Shown: positions 51,501 to 60,243 of the stretch, one piece after another
How positions within the stretch are numbered: position 1 is the first letter of the stretch
Layout of the letters: each line of letters begins with the position of its first letter
Assembly (NCBI GenBank): GCA_001800975.1
Contig: MGWK01000007.1
Coordinates: forward strand, 124,001-188,000
Length of the DNA: 64,000 nucleotides
Reading direction: 5' to 3'
Origin: Flavobacteria bacterium RIFCSPLOWO2_12_FULL_35_11
GTDB lineage: Bacteria > Bacteroidota > Bacteroidia > Flavobacteriales > Flavobacteriaceae
The notes under the pieces: model-generated
What the model saw: only the letters and a program-made list of their open reading frames with translations
What the model was told of the DNA's origin: nothing
Databases searched by the model: none
Translations under genes and position numbers: made by a program

Positions 51501-51523
51501 AGGACAATTTTTCTATAATTCAT
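48506..51523 (-). CDS. large exported TPR-repeat protein
   Basis: 1005 residues with a signal peptide (about 1-21, ending SAQ). Almost the whole length is made of tetratricopeptide repeats of about 34 residues; recognisable consensus pieces are YNFNYAYSLFANKEYSKAKPYF, NAYYHLAECYLKTDKKQEALNAF and LYYNLGYAYFKQKDYGNAIEAFKKY (given split by repeat). TPR solenoids bind other proteins, probably in the periplasm. It is the first gene of a unit with the barrel protein, suggesting an envelope assembly or trafficking module. No catalytic motif. Confidence 0.88.
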   Translation of the reverse strand: MNYRKIVLPLVVLLTAVSISAQQTSIYTNALSAYNHAVELYQNKAYLAAQEKFIGIKPQFENSDELEANCDYYIANCAIRLEQPNSDELMQEFVEKYPTSTKHNRASIDIADYYFKVGKYGFAAKWYAKVNPTNLTLREEETYNFNYAYSLFANKEYSKAKPYFLNLLDSPAYGVQAKYYYGYIAYNQDDYETAKTYLGEVADNTSFKTNVSYYLADMNFKLGNFDKAIENGLPLLPKSKGIEHSEISKIVGESYFNLQKFEEAIPHLKNYKGQKGKWNNTDYYLLGYAYYKQNDYENAISTFNKIIGGNNAVAQNAYYHLAECYLKTDKKQEALNAFRNASQMQFEPEIQKDAWLNYAKLSYEIGNPYKSVPDVLKEYIELYPNSTHRDEINELIISAYITSKDYKGALDYLKDKKSAKERALFQKVAFYRGTELFAEGNYDLAKESFENSLSVPLDANITARATYWKGESNYLLNNFREASTDFQKFAANSEASKTPEFKELYYNLGYAYFKQKDYGNAIEAFKKYSAKNSDDAVRKNDTYLRIGDSYFVTSSYSNAVEYYNKAIEMKGIDADYAQFQKAISYGLTGNQNAKITALNAFLNSSSKSAYKDDAYYVLGNSYLEKNQNELAIENYDKLIANYKKSPLVSKAMLKKGLIYYNSNKNDQALTTYKAVVQQFPNSADAKQAVKNARQIYVDLGRVDEYASWVKTVDFVNVSDAELDNDTYESAEKQYLQNNHKKAIESFKKYLGSFPSGLHALHANFYLAQSLFSDNKHSEAIPNYSYVVNQPQNEFTEDALSRLSLVYLENNNWQKAIPLLERLESEANLPQNIIFAQSNLMKGYYADKNYSKAVDYAELVLKNNKLEDRVKSDAHIIIARSAIKTNNETKARSAYATVEKIASGELKAEALYYSAYFQNKDGNYKVSSEIVQKIAAEYSAYKYWGAKGLVLMADNNYKLNDAYQATYILESVIKNFAQFSDVVEEATAALNKIKTEQAKTNESINN

Positions 51524-51813
51524 ATGTAAGTATTATTTGTTTTTATTCGGTCATATGGAATTCGCATATTTATATTTCTATTCGAAGCATATTTCCGTTT
51601 TACTCATTTCATTTAAATAAAAATTGAAGGTTTTAAACTATCATGTAATAACGCATTTTTTTTTCGAAATTGCCTTACCAAAAAATAATTTTTTTAACAA
51701 AGTTGTATCAAGAAGTGTTCCCCGTTTAATATTTTGGGTATAATGCACTAAATATTCGAAAAAACAGCTGTATTATTAATTGCTTTAATGTTGATACTTT
51801 ACTTTAAAATATC

Positions 51814-51821
51814 TAGTTTTG
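51814..51821 (+). promoter_or_regulatory. -7 box of the FtsE-like gene
   Basis: TAGTTTTG fits TAnnTTTG and predicts a start near 51825, so the ATG at 51840, and not the in-frame TTG at 51819, is the start codon. The rest of the 316-bp gap (51524-51839) is AT-rich and shows nothing else. Confidence 0.6.
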
Positions 51822-51839
51822 TCAAAAACAGCGCGTACT

Positions 51840-52529
51840 ATGTCAGAAGTCATTCTTTCCTTACAAAATGCACAAATATATCAAAGAGAAAACTTGGTTT
51901 TGGCCGATGTTAATTTGCAAATTAATATGGGTGAATTTGTTTATTTAATTGGAAAAACCGGGAGTGGAAAAAGCAGCTTAATGAAAACCCTTTATGGCGA
52001 TTTGCCTTTGGAAAAAGGAGAAGGAAGCATTGTTGGGTTTAATTTAAAAACTTTAAAAGAAGACGAAATTCCTTTTCTGCGCCGCAAACTTGGCATTGTG
52101 TTTCAAGATTTTAAGCTGTTGAATGACAGAAATGTCCATGACAATTTGTTGTTTGTATTGAAAGCAACCGGATGGAAAGATGTGGTGAAAATGAAAGAGA
52201 AAATTAATGAAGTCTTGTTAAAAGTTGGCATGGAAACAAAAGGTTTTAAAATGCCATATTTACTCTCAGGCGGCGAACAGCAAAGAATCGCCATTGCAAG
52301 GGCGTTGTTAAATGATCCAGATCTTATTTTAGCCGATGAGCCAACAGGGAATTTAGATCCCGCCACTTCGGTAGACGTTTTAAATGTGCTGAAAGACATA
52401 CACGACAGCGGAAAAACCATCTTGATGGGAACCCATGATTATGCACTTATTTTAAAATTCCCTTACAAAACCATCAAATGTGAAGGCGGAGAGTTGTTTG
52501 AAGTGGTACAGCACAAAAGTGCCCATTAA
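51840..52529 (+). CDS. ftsE: FtsE-like ABC ATPase
   Basis: 229 residues from ATG 51840. Walker A GKTGSGKSS (about 36-44), Q-loop VFQDFKLL, signature LSGGEQQRIAIARALL (about 135-150), Walker B LILADEPTGNLDP (about 155-167) and switch His in GTHDYA. FtsE partners FtsX in activating septal peptidoglycan hydrolases. No ftsX is adjacent here; in many Flavobacteriia it is elsewhere. Other ABC functions are possible. Confidence 0.85.
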   Translation: MSEVILSLQNAQIYQRENLVLADVNLQINMGEFVYLIGKTGSGKSSLMKTLYGDLPLEKGEGSIVGFNLKTLKEDEIPFLRRKLGIVFQDFKLLNDRNVHDNLLFVLKATGWKDVVKMKEKINEVLLKVGMETKGFKMPYLLSGGEQQRIAIARALLNDPDLILADEPTGNLDPATSVDVLNVLKDIHDSGKTILMGTHDYALILKFPYKTIKCEGGELFEVVQHKSAH

Positions 52530-52553
52530 AAATCATTTCAACTTTTTTTGTTG

Positions 52554-52799
52554 CTATGCTTTTGCAAAAGCCACTTTTCTTTTATAAGTCAAATAATAAA
52601 CATTGACCATCAAAATAAATGCGTTTGTGATAATGATAGGATAAGAAGTCTGCAACATAATTCCATAAACCACAAAAAGTATTGCGCCTAAGGAATTGAT
52701 AATTCTGAGGGTATTTATATTTTTCATCATAAATGAAATAATCAGCGCTAAAGAGGCCGCGTACCCAACCCATTCTGTAATTGTAATTCCTAAAAGCAT
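52554..52799 (-). CDS. YgjV-like small membrane protein
   Basis: 81 residues with three membrane segments (about 7-25, 30-50 and 54-72). The sequence SFMMKNINTLRIINSLGAILFVVYGIMLQ (split here MKNINTLRIINSLGAI and FVVYGIML) is typical of the YgjV/inner-membrane family, where a pair of Asn residues lies next to the second segment. Homologues are sometimes mislabelled uroporphyrinogen decarboxylase. Function unknown. Confidence 0.75.
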   Translation of the reverse strand: MLLGITITEWVGYAASLALIISFMMKNINTLRIINSLGAILFVVYGIMLQTSYPIIITNAFILMVNVYYLTYKRKVAFAKA

Positions 52800-52858
52800 A
52801 GTTTATGTTTGTATTTGAGCGGGCAAAGATACTTATAAAATTGAAATGGGAAAGTGTC

Positions 52859-52932
52859 TAAAAAAAGAAACCTCACTCAAGGAGAGTGAGGAAAATTGCT
52901 ATGAAAAAGATGGTAAGCTATGAAACTTACCG
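52859..52932 (-). ncRNA. probable small RNA, copy 1
   Basis: On the minus strand the -7 box TATCTTTG (52936-52943) with TTTG 18 bp upstream precedes a ~73-nt RNA with hairpin GGTAAG-TTTCATAG-CTTACC, a U-rich linker and a terminator hairpin CCTCACTC-TCCTT-GAGTGAGG followed by T residues. There is no convincing frame. Confidence 0.6.
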
Positions 52933-53153
52933 AGGCAAAGATACAATTAAATTTAATTTACCAAAAATAAATATGTTAAAATTTTGTAAAATAAAAAAGT
53001 TTCTTTAGAATTTAAAGTTCCTTGTAAAAAATACAGGAAGCTACAAATGCTAACATTTTCATTTCATTTGAAACTAACGAAAATGCTTAAAAAAGCAATT
53101 GTTTTTTATTTTGGGCCAATAAAGAATATTTCAAAAAAGTATTTAAAATGAGG

Positions 53154-53225
53154 CAAAAAAAAACCTCACCCAAGGAGAGTGAGGAAAATTGCTATGAAAA
53201 AGATGGTAAGCTATGAAACTTACCG
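53154..53225 (-). ncRNA. probable small RNA, copy 2
   Basis: About 70 bp nearly identical to copy 1, 294 bp away, in the same orientation. Both hairpins are kept; a C-A mismatch weakens the terminator stem (copy 1 has T-A). Its -7 box is TATCTTCG (53229-53236), one base from consensus, so this copy may be weaker. It lies just downstream of the NagZ fusion gene. Confidence 0.55.
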
Positions 53226-53329
53226 TGACGAAGATACAAACTTATTCCAAATAAAAAAGAAAAATTTTGTTAAAAAGTTCGAAAAAAACAGATTTGTAAA
53301 TAGTTTAACAAAAAACTATTTTTTGTTAA

Positions 53330-56248
53330 TTATTTTTCAATGATTGCCTCATAAATTAAGTTATGAATATCTGTTCTAATATTCTGGTCTCCAAGTTTAT
53401 TGTTGTTCATTGTAGGGAAAACCCTATTTGACAAAAATACATATAGAATTCCATTATCCGGATCAACCCACGTGTATGTTCCTGTAAAACCGCTATGCCC
53501 AAAACTATTTGCTGAAGCATATTTGCTTGCGGCACTTATTTTAGGATTAAAATCTGGTTTATCAAAACCAAGTCCTCTTCTAATACTGTCATTCTCATAA
53601 TACCTATGATTAAATTTATCTATGGTTTTTGTTTCAAAATATCTTTTTCCTCCATAATAACCTTTTTGCAAGTACATTTGCATCATTTTAGCAAGATCGT
53701 TTGAATTTGCAAACAAACCGGCATGGCCACTCACGCCGCCCATCATTGCGGCACCCATATCGTGCACAAATCCCTGTAATAGTTGGTATCTGTAGTAGTC
53801 ATCCATTTCTGTGGGAGCAACTTCAGAGGCTGCGAATTTATTCAAAGGATTAAAAGTTATAGATTTAGCTCCTAAAGGTTTATAAAAGACAGAATCATTT
53901 ATTTTATCCAGGGATTGATTATAAGTCTCTTTTATGTATTTTTCAAATAAAATAGATGGTAAATCACTGTATTTGTAACCATTTACTTTGTTTTGAGGCA
54001 CTTCAGCAATTTTTTTATAAATGGAATCTTTATAGGAATTTATCAGGTACAAATTTTCGGCAACTTTAATTGAGAATTCCTTACTTTTTGTTGTTCTGTA
54101 TAAATTGGATAATGGCAGGTTTGTAACGCTGTCAATAGTTTTTAAATAGAAAGGAATCCAGGGGTTTATTTTTCCAACGTGGGATAATACTTCTTTAATC
54201 GTAAGATTTTCTTTATTTGTCCCTTTTAAATAGGGTAACATTTCACCAAGGGTTGTGTCCAGATTTAGCAATCCGGTTTCTTCACTTTTCATAATCATAG
54301 GCAAACCTCCAATTATTTTAGTTACTGAAGCTAAATCGTACAAATCTGTTAACTTCACTTCTTGTTTCTTATTGTATGTTTGAAACCCGAAGCTTTTATG
54401 ATAGATGACTGTTCCATTTCGTGCAACCAAAACTTGTCCGCCCGGTGCCATTAAAGAATCTACAACTATTTTGGTAACAGAATCTATTTTTTCGAGCAAT
54501 TTGCTGCTCATACCCACTTCTTCAGGAATTGAATAGGAGAGTCTCATTAAATTTGAGGTGTTTATTCCTGTACCTTCAGGAAATATCTTTTTAATGGAAA
54601 CTGGCAGTTTTCCTTTAGCTTCTATCGCGCCAAAAATGATTTGTGCTGAAATTTCCTGAGATTCAGAACTGTTTTGATAGGAAACCATAATGGCATCAAT
54701 GGAGTCAAAACCACTTACGTCCAAAAGTGTATACGGACTCGCGAAAACATCTAAAATTACCTTATTGTTTTTAGCAATTTCCTGGAGCCAGATTAGTTCT
54801 TCGGGTGACATTTTAAAATTTTTCCATGGAGTTTCATTTGATTTATGATAACCTATAATAACGGTGTCATACAATTTTAATTTTTGTAATAAATCGGTTA
54901 AATTATCATCTTCAACAATATCAATTTCTGTATATTTTTTTAATGTATTTGTGAAATTTAAATTATCTGAATCTCCTAGTTTTACATAAGCAATTTTATT
55001 ATTTGCCAGTTCTTTAATGGGCAGTATTTCGTTATTATTTTTAACAACGGTAATTGCCTCTTTCATTAAGGTTCTAAACAATAATTTATCTTTTATGGTG
55101 ATAATGTCGTCTTGTATTCCGGTTTCTTCAATGGGAATATAATGGTTTAAACCAGCCCAATATTTAGCTTTTAGTATTTTGTCTACGGATACGTTTAGGC
55201 GTTCTTTACTAATTTTATCTTTTCTAATGGCCTTTTTTATTTTTTTTATGGCCACTTTTATATCTTCAGGAATTAACAACATATCGTTTCCTGCAATGAA
55301 GGCCGCTAAATCAATATCTCCTGGTTTTGCAAAATTTGCAGCCCCCTTCATATTCAATGCATCGGTAAAAATTAAACCGTTAAAACCCATTTTTTCTTTT
55401 AAGAGTTCAGTAACCACTTTATAGGAGATTGAGGTTGGCACTCCTTTTTCCGGTTCCAATGAGGGCACATTCAAATGCGCAATCATAATGCTTGTCAAGT
55501 TTGTGCCAAACATTTTTTTGTAGGGATATAGTTCAATTGAGTCTAAGCGCTGTAAACTAAAATTTAAAAACGGCAATGTTTTATGCGAATCGGTTGAAGT
55601 GTCTCCATGACCCGGAAAATGTTTGGCATTTGCCAAAACACCGGTGCTTTGCATTCCTTTGGTAAATGAGATCGCTTTTTCTGTTACATTATATTTATTT
55701 TCGCCAAATGATCGGTTGCCAATAATAGGGTTTTCTGGATTTGTGTTGATGTCAACAACAGGCGCAAAGTTGACGTGAATTCCAATTCTTTTGCAGTGTT
55801 TTCCCAATTGAATTCCAAACTGCTCAATTAATTCATTGTTTTGTATTGCCCCTAAAGTCATATTCCAAGGATAGCGAAATGAATTTTGCAATCTCATATT
55901 TAAACCCCATTCTCCATCAAAACCAACTAATAATGGAATTTTAGACGATGCTTGAAACTTGTTTGTCAATTCGGCCTGTTTTTCAGGTGTTCCCTGCATA
56001 AAAATAAGTCCGCCAATACGATATTTTTTGATCGTTTTTTTAATTTTTGAGGTATGTTTTTTATCCCTGTTTGAATAAGCCTCAATCATAAAAAGCTGTC
56101 CAATTTTTTGTTTTAATGTGAGTTTATTCCTAATGCTGTCGACCCATTTTTGTTGATTTTTTAAATCAGATGTAAGTAAGGGGTCAACTTGTTGTCCGTA
56201 GCTTGTAACTAGGAATAAAATGAGGCTAACGGTAATTATTTTTTTCAT
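53330..56248 (-). CDS. exported GH3 beta-N-acetylglucosaminidase (NagZ-type) fused to a beta-lactamase-fold domain
   Basis: 972 residues with a signal peptide (about 1-18). The GH3 part (about 35-375) has the NagZ-type catalytic pair: His/Asp loop KHFPGHGDTSTDSH (209-222) and nucleophile Asp296 in FTDALNM. A GH3 C-terminal-like domain follows (about 395-560). Residues about 580-972 are a serine beta-lactamase/transpeptidase fold with Ser641-x-x-Lys644 (SVTK) and a Tyr in the YSD of NGYKYSDLP, suggesting amidase, carboxypeptidase or esterase action on muropeptides. In muropeptide recycling it would remove GlcNAc and process peptide. Last gene of the recycling operon. Confidence 0.93.
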   Translation of the reverse strand: MKKIITVSLILFLVTSYGQQVDPLLTSDLKNQQKWVDSIRNKLTLKQKIGQLFMIEAYSNRDKKHTSKIKKTIKKYRIGGLIFMQGTPEKQAELTNKFQASSKIPLLVGFDGEWGLNMRLQNSFRYPWNMTLGAIQNNELIEQFGIQLGKHCKRIGIHVNFAPVVDINTNPENPIIGNRSFGENKYNVTEKAISFTKGMQSTGVLANAKHFPGHGDTSTDSHKTLPFLNFSLQRLDSIELYPYKKMFGTNLTSIMIAHLNVPSLEPEKGVPTSISYKVVTELLKEKMGFNGLIFTDALNMKGAANFAKPGDIDLAAFIAGNDMLLIPEDIKVAIKKIKKAIRKDKISKERLNVSVDKILKAKYWAGLNHYIPIEETGIQDDIITIKDKLLFRTLMKEAITVVKNNNEILPIKELANNKIAYVKLGDSDNLNFTNTLKKYTEIDIVEDDNLTDLLQKLKLYDTVIIGYHKSNETPWKNFKMSPEELIWLQEIAKNNKVILDVFASPYTLLDVSGFDSIDAIMVSYQNSSESQEISAQIIFGAIEAKGKLPVSIKKIFPEGTGINTSNLMRLSYSIPEEVGMSSKLLEKIDSVTKIVVDSLMAPGGQVLVARNGTVIYHKSFGFQTYNKKQEVKLTDLYDLASVTKIIGGLPMIMKSEETGLLNLDTTLGEMLPYLKGTNKENLTIKEVLSHVGKINPWIPFYLKTIDSVTNLPLSNLYRTTKSKEFSIKVAENLYLINSYKDSIYKKIAEVPQNKVNGYKYSDLPSILFEKYIKETYNQSLDKINDSVFYKPLGAKSITFNPLNKFAASEVAPTEMDDYYRYQLLQGFVHDMGAAMMGGVSGHAGLFANSNDLAKMMQMYLQKGYYGGKRYFETKTIDKFNHRYYENDSIRRGLGFDKPDFNPKISAASKYASANSFGHSGFTGTYTWVDPDNGILYVFLSNRVFPTMNNNKLGDQNIRTDIHNLIYEAIIEK

Positions 56249-56261
56249 TTATATTAAATTT

Positions 56262-57275
56262 TTATTTGTTTAATAGTGCTCCAGTTCCATTTGTATTTGA
56301 GAATATGATATTTCCATTTTCTATTTTTACGCCTGAAGCCACATCATTTTTTAATAACAAAGCGCCATCCATATCAACAAAATCCAGTATCGGAGTTAAG
56401 TGCGCAATAGCTGAAATTCCTACCGAAGATTCTGTCATGCAGCCAACCATGGTTTTTAATCCCAATGATTTTGCTTTAGAAATCATTCTTTTGGCAGGCG
56501 TTAAACCGCCGCATTTCATCAATTTTATGTTGATGCCATGAAAGTGATTGTAACATTTTTCAACATCACTTTCCACAAGGCAGCTTTCGTCGGCAATAAT
56601 GGGTAAATAGGAATTATCAAACACTATTTTAGCGCCTTTCCAGTTGGTGGGTGCCAGCGGTTGCTCTATAAATTCTACGCCTAATTTTTGCAGTTCTATG
56701 GAGTTTTTAATGGTTTCGTTGACATTCCATCCGCAGTTTGCATCAATTCTAAAAACGGCGTCGGTAAGTTTTCTTAATTCAGTCACTATTTCCAGGTCGT
56801 TTTTTGTGCCTAACTTGATTTTGTAAATGGGCCAAGGCATTTCTTTCATTTTTGAGGCCATATTTTCTATAGTATCAATTCCTATGGTATAATTTGACTG
56901 GGGAAGATTTTTCAATTCTAAATCCCAATATTCATATAATTTAAGGTTTTTTTTGCGCGTATATAAATCTGTATAAGCTTCATCTAGGGCGCATAACAAA
57001 AACATGTTGTCTTTGAAATACGGGAACAAATAATCCCAATATTCTTCAGGTGTTTTGGTGGCAGCTATTTCAATAATCTCGCGCTTTTGAATGAACTCTT
57101 TTTCAAATTGTTCAACCGTTGTATGGTAATAAGGGTTTTCAGTCGCTTCTCCAAAACCAGAAAATCCATTTTCCTGAAGTTCAACAATGATTGAAGGAAT
57201 CTCAGTTCTGGTGCCTCTTGAAATGGTGAAAGGATGTTTTAATTGTAATTTATAGGATCTTATTATTAACTTCAT
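56262..57275 (-). CDS. L-Ala-D/L-Glu dipeptide epimerase-type enolase-superfamily enzyme
   Basis: 337 residues. Enolase-superfamily barrel with the catalytic Lys in YKIKLG (about 151-156), metal ligands Asp in RIDANCGW (about 175-182), Glu in FIEQPL (about 201-206) and Asp in ADESC (about 226-230), and a second Lys in KLMKCGG (about 250-256), i.e. the K-D-E-D-K set of dipeptide epimerases. It converts L-Ala-D-Glu from murein peptides to L-Ala-L-Glu for normal dipeptidases. It sits 1 bp after the FAD/Fe-S gene and 13 bp before the NagZ fusion. Confidence 0.92.
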   Translation of the reverse strand: MKLIIRSYKLQLKHPFTISRGTRTEIPSIIVELQENGFSGFGEATENPYYHTTVEQFEKEFIQKREIIEIAATKTPEEYWDYLFPYFKDNMFLLCALDEAYTDLYTRKKNLKLYEYWDLELKNLPQSNYTIGIDTIENMASKMKEMPWPIYKIKLGTKNDLEIVTELRKLTDAVFRIDANCGWNVNETIKNSIELQKLGVEFIEQPLAPTNWKGAKIVFDNSYLPIIADESCLVESDVEKCYNHFHGINIKLMKCGGLTPAKRMISKAKSLGLKTMVGCMTESSVGISAIAHLTPILDFVDMDGALLLKNDVASGVKIENGNIIFSNTNGTGALLNK

Positions 57276-57276
57276 T

Positions 57277-60192
57277 TTAAATAAGGGCTTCTCTTAAAAT
57301 AGTGATTGGATGTTTGGAAATTCTGTTGGTGCCATCCATAATTTGGTGTCGGCAACTTGTTCCGGCAGCAGCAATAATAGTCGTTTTTTCTGTGTTCCTA
57401 ATTTTAGGAAATAACGTATCCTCGCCAACTTGCATGCTTATTTCAAAATGTTCTTTTTCGTAGCCGAACGAACCCGCCATACCACAACAACCTGAATTTA
57501 TGATGGTCACGCTATAATTTTTAGGAATTGAAAGCATTTTAAATGTGGGTTCCATACTGCTCAAAGATTTTTGTTGGCAATGGCCATGGATTTTCAGTGT
57601 TTTATTTTTTGTGGTAAAAGATTGAGAAGCAATATTATTTTTTTCAAATTCTTGTTTGATAAATTCTTCAATGGTAAAGGTGTTTTCTGAAATATTTTTT
57701 GCCGCTGCTTTATCATCGGCCAATCTTAAATATTCATCCCTAAAAGTTAAAATAGCAGAAGGTTCAATCCCCACCAAAGGCGTTTCTTTAGAAATTAATT
57801 CTTTGAAAAAGTTGACGTTAACATTGGCTATTTTTTTGGCTTCATCCAAAAATCCTTTTGAAATAAAGCCGCGACCGCTCTCCTCATGCTTGGTTACGTT
57901 AACTTTATAACCCAGTTTTGTGAGCAATTCAATGGTGTCTATGCCAATATTGGCATCATAATAATTGGTGAATTCATCAACAAAAAGATAGATTTCTCCA
58001 TACTTATGAGGTTGCTTTGCTAAACGATTTTCATTTTTTTGGAACCATTTAAAAACGGTAGTTCTTGCCAATTTCGGAATACTTCTTTCTGTTGCAATAC
58101 CCATTAATTTTTTAGTGATTTTGGTGTTTAAAATCAAGTTGGTAAAAGTAGGGGCGAGGCTTCCCAGTTTGTTATATTTTACATTATTGGCAAACAATTT
58201 CGTTCTGAAAGGAACTTTATTTTCTTTGTAATATTGGTATAAAAATTCCGCTTTCAATGCAGCTATATCAACATTGCTTGGACATTCGCTGGCACAGGCT
58301 TTGCAACTTAAACACAAATCAAAAACATCATACAATTCTTTGTGGTTAAATTTATTTTCCTTTGTTGAATTCGTCAAAAATTCCCGCAAAGCATTGGCGC
58401 GCGCTCTTGTGCTGTCTTTTTCATTTCGGGTTGCTCTGTAACTCGGACACATTGTTCCGCCTGCGGAAGGCAATTTTCTGCAGTCGCCAGATCCATTGCA
58501 TTTTTCAGTGGCTCTTAAAATTCCTTCACTATCCGAAAAATCCTGAATGGTTTTTATTTCTGGTTCTTCACGGTCAATTTCATAGCGTAAACTTTGGTCC
58601 ATCGGAAAAGGATTTACAATTTTTCCTTTGTTAAAAATAGCATTCGGGTCGAAAGTGTGTTTAATGCGTTTTAACAATTCGTAATTTTTTTCTCCAATCA
58701 TGAGCGGAATAAACTCAGCGCGGACAATGCCATCACCGTGTTCCCCGCTAAAAGAACCGCCATATTTTTTGACGAGTTTTGCAGTTTTTGTGGTTATTTC
58801 CCGAAATAAAACGACATCCGCTTTTTTCTTTAAATTTAAAATAGGGCGTAAATGTATTTCGCCAGCGCCTGCATGGGCGTAATAAACGGCATCTTGTCCG
58901 AAATTTTCCATCATTTTGGAAAATTCGGCAATGTAATTTGGCAAATCTTTTACTTCAACTGCAGTATCTTCAATACAGGCAACCGCTTTATCGTCTCCAA
59001 CAATATTACCAAGTAATCCCAATCCGGCTTTGCGCAGTTCAACTGCTTGATTTATTTCACTGCCAATCAATTTTGGATGGGCGTAACCAAAGTTATTTTT
59101 TTCTAAATCTTTAATGAGTTTATCTGCCAGTTTATTGGATTCTTCGTCTGAATTTGTACAGATTTCAAACATCAAAAGCGCTTTAGGATCGCCTTTAACA
59201 AAAAACCTGTTTTTTAGCTGCTCCCGGTTATTTTTGGTGCAATCCATAACAGTTTTATCCATCAATTCACAAGTGTATAAATTGTGTTTCATAGCTACAA
59301 CCACCGCTTCCATACTTTCCTGAATGCTGTTAAAATGCGCTACAACCATAATGTTTTTCGCCGGCGGCAGGTCATCTAGCTGAATAGTAATTTCTGTGGA
59401 AAAAGCCAAAGTGCCTTCACTTCCAGTTAACAAAGTTGCTAAATTTATGGTGTTTTTTGTTCCTCCAAAAAGTTCAAAATTCAACAAAGCATCAACGGGA
59501 TAACCGTTGTTTCTGCGGTGGATTTCCTTTTTGGGAAATTCCTTTAAAATTTCATGCTGATTTTCTTCATTGGAAAGTTCGTTAAAGATGGTTTGGTAAA
59601 TCTTATTTTCTAAAGAACTTCCTATCCTTTTTTGATTGAATTCAGCCGTGTTTACTTCATTAAAAACAACTTCGGAACCATCACTTAAAATTGTTTTTAG
59701 TTCAATTACCTTATCGCGGGTAACGCCATATTTTATAGAGGTTGTGCCAGATGAATTGTTGCCAACCATACCGCCAATCATACATCTGTTGCTTGTTGAA
59801 GTGTTTGGCCCAAAAAATAATCCGTAGGGTTTTAAAAAAATATTGAGTTCGTCACGTATAATTCCGGGCTGGACCGTCACTGTTTTTTTATGTTCATCAA
59901 AGCCCAAAATTTTTGTGAAATGTTTGGAAACATCCACAATTAAACCTTCACCAACACATTGGCCGGCCAAAGAGGTTCCGGCGGTTCTTGGAATAAGTGT
60001 GATGTTATTTTTTGTGGCGAAATGAATAATCTTTTTTAGGTCTGCATTGTTTCTCGGATAAGCAACGCCTAAAGGAATTTTCCGATAAACGGAAGCGTCG
60101 GTTGCATAAATGCTTTTGTGCAAATTGTCAAAATGCACTTCACCTTCAATGATATTTGACAGTTCTTCCAGATTTATGTTAGTTAAAGACAT
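57277..60192 (-). CDS. FAD-linked and Fe-S dehydrogenase fusion, probable D-lactate (2-hydroxyacid) oxidase
   Basis: 971 residues. FAD-binding type 4 domain (about 20-215, RTAGTSLAGQCVGEGLIVD, then NSSGTTSIKYGVT), FAD-oxidase C-terminal domain (about 260-520, including AGAGEIHLRP and GEHGDGIVRAEF), a two-cluster ferredoxin part (CNGSGDCRKLPSAGGTMCPSY and CLSCKACASECPS), and a GlpC-like CCG domain (HGHCQQKS, SGCCGMAGSFG). Fused enzymes of this kind oxidise D-lactate, D-2-hydroxyglutarate or glycolate and pass electrons to the quinone pool. Position next to MurQ, which releases D-lactate from MurNAc-6-P, makes D-lactate the likely substrate. That is inference. Confidence 0.85.
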   Translation of the reverse strand: MSLTNINLEELSNIIEGEVHFDNLHKSIYATDASVYRKIPLGVAYPRNNADLKKIIHFATKNNITLIPRTAGTSLAGQCVGEGLIVDVSKHFTKILGFDEHKKTVTVQPGIIRDELNIFLKPYGLFFGPNTSTSNRCMIGGMVGNNSSGTTSIKYGVTRDKVIELKTILSDGSEVVFNEVNTAEFNQKRIGSSLENKIYQTIFNELSNEENQHEILKEFPKKEIHRRNNGYPVDALLNFELFGGTKNTINLATLLTGSEGTLAFSTEITIQLDDLPPAKNIMVVAHFNSIQESMEAVVVAMKHNLYTCELMDKTVMDCTKNNREQLKNRFFVKGDPKALLMFEICTNSDEESNKLADKLIKDLEKNNFGYAHPKLIGSEINQAVELRKAGLGLLGNIVGDDKAVACIEDTAVEVKDLPNYIAEFSKMMENFGQDAVYYAHAGAGEIHLRPILNLKKKADVVLFREITTKTAKLVKKYGGSFSGEHGDGIVRAEFIPLMIGEKNYELLKRIKHTFDPNAIFNKGKIVNPFPMDQSLRYEIDREEPEIKTIQDFSDSEGILRATEKCNGSGDCRKLPSAGGTMCPSYRATRNEKDSTRARANALREFLTNSTKENKFNHKELYDVFDLCLSCKACASECPSNVDIAALKAEFLYQYYKENKVPFRTKLFANNVKYNKLGSLAPTFTNLILNTKITKKLMGIATERSIPKLARTTVFKWFQKNENRLAKQPHKYGEIYLFVDEFTNYYDANIGIDTIELLTKLGYKVNVTKHEESGRGFISKGFLDEAKKIANVNVNFFKELISKETPLVGIEPSAILTFRDEYLRLADDKAAAKNISENTFTIEEFIKQEFEKNNIASQSFTTKNKTLKIHGHCQQKSLSSMEPTFKMLSIPKNYSVTIINSGCCGMAGSFGYEKEHFEISMQVGEDTLFPKIRNTEKTTIIAAAGTSCRHQIMDGTNRISKHPITILREALI

Positions 60193-60243
60193 TATTTTGA
60201 TTTACTATTTTTGACTTACTATTTTAAAACTAATCACAAAAAC

